Part shown: in pieces, positions 7,361 to 8,397 of the stretch
How the letters are laid out: every line of letters starts with the position of its first letter
How positions within the stretch are numbered: position 1 is the first letter of the stretch
Source: Bacteroidota bacterium
GTDB taxonomy: Bacteria; Bacteroidota; Bacteroidia; Cytophagales; Cyclobacteriaceae
Direction: 5' to 3'
Length of the DNA stretch: 8,397 nucleotides
Assembly: GCA_023431285.1 (NCBI GenBank)
Contig: JAEYXN010000025.1
Span: 1 to 8,397, forward strand
Made by a program: the position numbers and the translations under genes
The notes under the pieces: model-generated
The model's database searches: none
Told to the model about the DNA's origin: nothing
What the model saw: only the letters and a program-made list of their open reading frames with translations

Positions 7361-7669
7361 CTAATACCGCGCTACTTCCTGTTTCTCAAGGAACGCATAG
7401 ACCAGTTGTTCCCATTCCGCTTCCAGACCTACGGAAGGAAAAGGTTTATCAGCCATGTGATACCAATAAGAGGCGTTTGAAGAGTCGCCCTCTTTCCTAT
7501 GAAGATAGGCGTGAATCCACGAGCCCTTAGGAGTATGAATTTCCTGCGCTATATCATGAGCCCTTGTCCAGTCACCTTTGCCATCATACCATAATGCCTG
7601 GAGATGCAGCGAAATCGCATCCGGCGGATCGCTGTGATTGAGGGAGGCTTTGAAGTCGGAGAATGTCAT
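7361..7669 (-). CDS. Small conserved-looking helical protein of unknown function
   Basis: A 102-residue protein, read right to left from an ATG at 7669 to a TAG at 7361. I do not recognise a named family, but the sequence resembles a small uncharacterised protein that I recall as recurring in Bacteroidota and some other phyla. The core KGDWTRAHDIAQEI (31-44), GSWIHAYLHRKEGD (49-62) and NASYWYHMADKPFP (65-78) looks like two or three amphipathic helices in a TPR or Sel1-like arrangement, with the second half of each unit rich in Trp and Tyr. There is no signal peptide, membrane segment or cysteine, so it should be a soluble cytoplasmic protein, perhaps a protein-protein adaptor. It points towards the GH3 gene, with 40 bases between the two stop codons, and so is not part of the glucan operon. 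The steady reading frame and amino-acid composition make it a real gene; the function is open. Confidence 0.75.
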   Translation of the reverse strand: MTFSDFKASLNHSDPPDAISLHLQALWYDGKGDWTRAHDIAQEIHTPKGSWIHAYLHRKEGDSSNASYWYHMADKPFPSVGLEAEWEQLVYAFLEKQEVARY

Positions 7670-7775
7670 GGTTGGTCTTAAACAATTTCAAATTTTATGG
7701 TTCCTGTGGAAAAAAGCCATAGCCGATCAAAAAGAATTTCTGAATCCCGGTTCCGAACCCCGCTATTTCATCATT

Positions 7776-7794
7776 TTCCCGGCGATCCCGGGAA
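7776..7794. repeat. GC-rich inverted repeat (7-bp stem, 5-base loop)
   Basis: TTCCCGG (7776-7782) pairs perfectly with CCGGGAA (7788-7794) around the loop CGATC. A G-T pair extends the stem by one. No T-tract follows, so it is not an intrinsic terminator. It may be an operator or a leader stem-loop upstream of the gene at 7893. A second copy of TCCCGG at 7745-7750 could pair with the same right arm. Confidence 0.5.
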
Positions 7795-7800
7795 GTTCCT

Positions 7801-7831
7801 AAAAGGAATATATCCAAAAAATACTCCTTTT
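7801..7831. repeat. A/T-rich imperfect inverted repeat
   Basis: AAAAGGAATAT (7801-7811) pairs with ATACTCCTTTT (7821-7831) with a single A-C mismatch, around a nine-base loop. The stem is mostly A-T. It lies seven bases after the GC-rich dyad and 61 bases before the start codon at 7893. It may be a regulator site or a leader structure, or have no function. Confidence 0.35.
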
Positions 7832-7892
7832 CAAACGTTGTAGTTCATTCCGAAATGTAAAAACTTAGCTGTTCACACCTAAATCCAACCCT

Positions 7893-8354
7893 ATGAACAT
7901 CTTCAAAAACCCGGACCGCATCGCGGAAGGCTATGGAATTAAAATCGCTGTTGGACTTGTAGCATACTTCATTGTCATGCGTCTACTCGACCTCGGACAC
8001 ATCGTTGAACTGCGTTTTATGAATCTTGCCATCCTCACCGCAGGAGTCCATGCCGCATTAAAGCAATTCCGAAAAACGCATGAAGATCACCTAAACTATT
8101 TCCGTGGCCTCATCACCGGCGTTACCGCAGCAGGAATCGGATCGCTCCTGTTCGGCCTCTTTCTTTTCACCTACATGCAGATGGATGCCCAGCTAATGGA
8201 GTCTATCCGTGTTAACGAACCCATGGGAAGATTTCTCAACCCCTACATCGCGTCATTCATCGTTGTGTTGGAAGGATTCTTTTCAGGCTTCCTTGTCACT
8301 TTCGTATTGCTGAACTGGGTAACCACCGATGAAGTAAACGTTCCTCAAGGCTGA
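7893..8354 (+). CDS. Four-helix integral membrane protein, DUF4199-like
   Basis: The 153-residue product has four predicted membrane helices: about residues 14-33 (IKIAVGLVAYFIVMRLLDL), 40-58, 73-95 (GLITGVTAAGIGSLLFGLFL) and 117-141 (IASFIVVLEGFFSGFLVTFV). A charged cytoplasm-like loop (KQFRKTHEDHLNYFRG) joins helices two and three, and a loop of about 20 residues with MDAQLMESIRVNEP joins three and four. Size, helix number, and the pattern of a charged loop followed by a G-rich third helix resemble the DUF4199 family of small Bacteroidota membrane proteins. I hold this assignment only moderately, and the family has no known function. No cleavable signal peptide or catalytic motif is seen. 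It has its own upstream region and is unlikely to belong to the glucan locus. The start at 7893 is the first ATG in frame and leaves a short polar N terminus; the leader is A/T-rich without a Shine-Dalgarno sequence. Confidence 0.7.
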   Translation: MNIFKNPDRIAEGYGIKIAVGLVAYFIVMRLLDLGHIVELRFMNLAILTAGVHAALKQFRKTHEDHLNYFRGLITGVTAAGIGSLLFGLFLFTYMQMDAQLMESIRVNEPMGRFLNPYIASFIVVLEGFFSGFLVTFVLLNWVTTDEVNVPQG

Positions 8355-8397
8355 TCGTCGCACCTCGCTGGCATTACATTTTTGTCTGAATGGGTAT

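Larger units (their letters stand above)
7670..7892. other. Divergent intergenic region with several dyads, holding the promoters of both flanking genes
   Basis: This 223-base A/T-rich gap separates the minus-strand small gene from the plus-strand membrane protein gene, so both promoters must lie here or nearby. I found no full TTG-N17-23-TAnnTTTG match in either direction. The region carries three dyads, listed separately where they are convincing, and three copies of TCCCGG at 7745-7750, 7777-7782 and 7786-7791. A short perfect palindrome GGTTCCGAACC is at 7749-7759. No open reading frame or RNA gene is evident. Confidence 0.5.

Noticed and set aside
7670..7720. A TAAAATTTG-like sequence on the minus strand ahead of the small gene, as a promoter -7 box.
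   Set aside because: It has three instead of two bases between TA and TTTG, and no TTG at the right distance upstream.
7320..8361. A 10-bp inverted repeat, GCGACGATCA at 7320-7329 and TGATCGTCGC at 8352-8361, flanking the two last genes.
   Set aside because: Many 10-bp inverted matches are expected by chance in a window this long; there is no transposase gene and no target duplication.
8355..8397. Possible terminator or gene start after the membrane protein gene.
   Set aside because: A run of five T residues is present but no stem precedes it, and the stretch is too short to judge.

Overview
The window looks like an accessory carbohydrate locus from a member of the Bacteroidota. The grounds are a SusD-family gene followed on the same strand by lipoprotein and glycoside hydrolase genes, two secreted lipoproteins with an acidic run right after the lipobox cysteine, start codons without clear Shine-Dalgarno sequences, and a TAnnTTTG-type promoter candidate. 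The family content would fit Cytophagales or Chitinophagales, but I cannot place it further from sequence alone.

Layout: 1-986 is the 3' part of a SusD/RagB-type glycan-binding lipoprotein gene, cut by the window edge; its SusC partner is presumably just upstream. 1085-1984 encodes a lipoprotein with one LamG/concanavalin A-like domain, in the place where such loci carry a SusE/F-like or other surface glycan-binding protein. A strong hairpin with a T-rich tail (2000-2034) sits directly before the next start codon, and a promoter-like motif lies just ahead of it. Then come two related enzymes of the glycoamylase-like/GH144 family (2039-3691 and 3702-5057), separated by 10 bases, and a GH3 beta-glucosidase close to BglX (5074-7320), 16 bases further on. 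After that the theme changes: a small helical protein of unknown function on the minus strand (7361-7669), a 223-base gap with several dyads, and a four-helix membrane protein resembling DUF4199 (7893-8354).

How the genes may work together (inference): GH144 founding members are endo-beta-1,2-glucanases, and GH3 enzymes of Bacteroidota beta-1,2-glucan loci cut sophorose and sophoro-oligosaccharides. The locus therefore reads as a beta-1,2-glucan utilisation system. The LamG protein and the first GH144 enzyme have export-type acidic tails and should face outward, capturing and cutting polymer. The SusC/SusD pair would import the fragments. The second GH144 enzyme and the GH3 enzyme lack the acidic tail and would finish the fragments to glucose in the periplasm. 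The most noteworthy points are this division of labour between paralogous enzymes, the LamG protein as a possible new beta-1,2-glucan binder, and the hairpin that splits binding genes from enzyme genes. No RNA genes, mobile elements or CRISPR arrays were seen.
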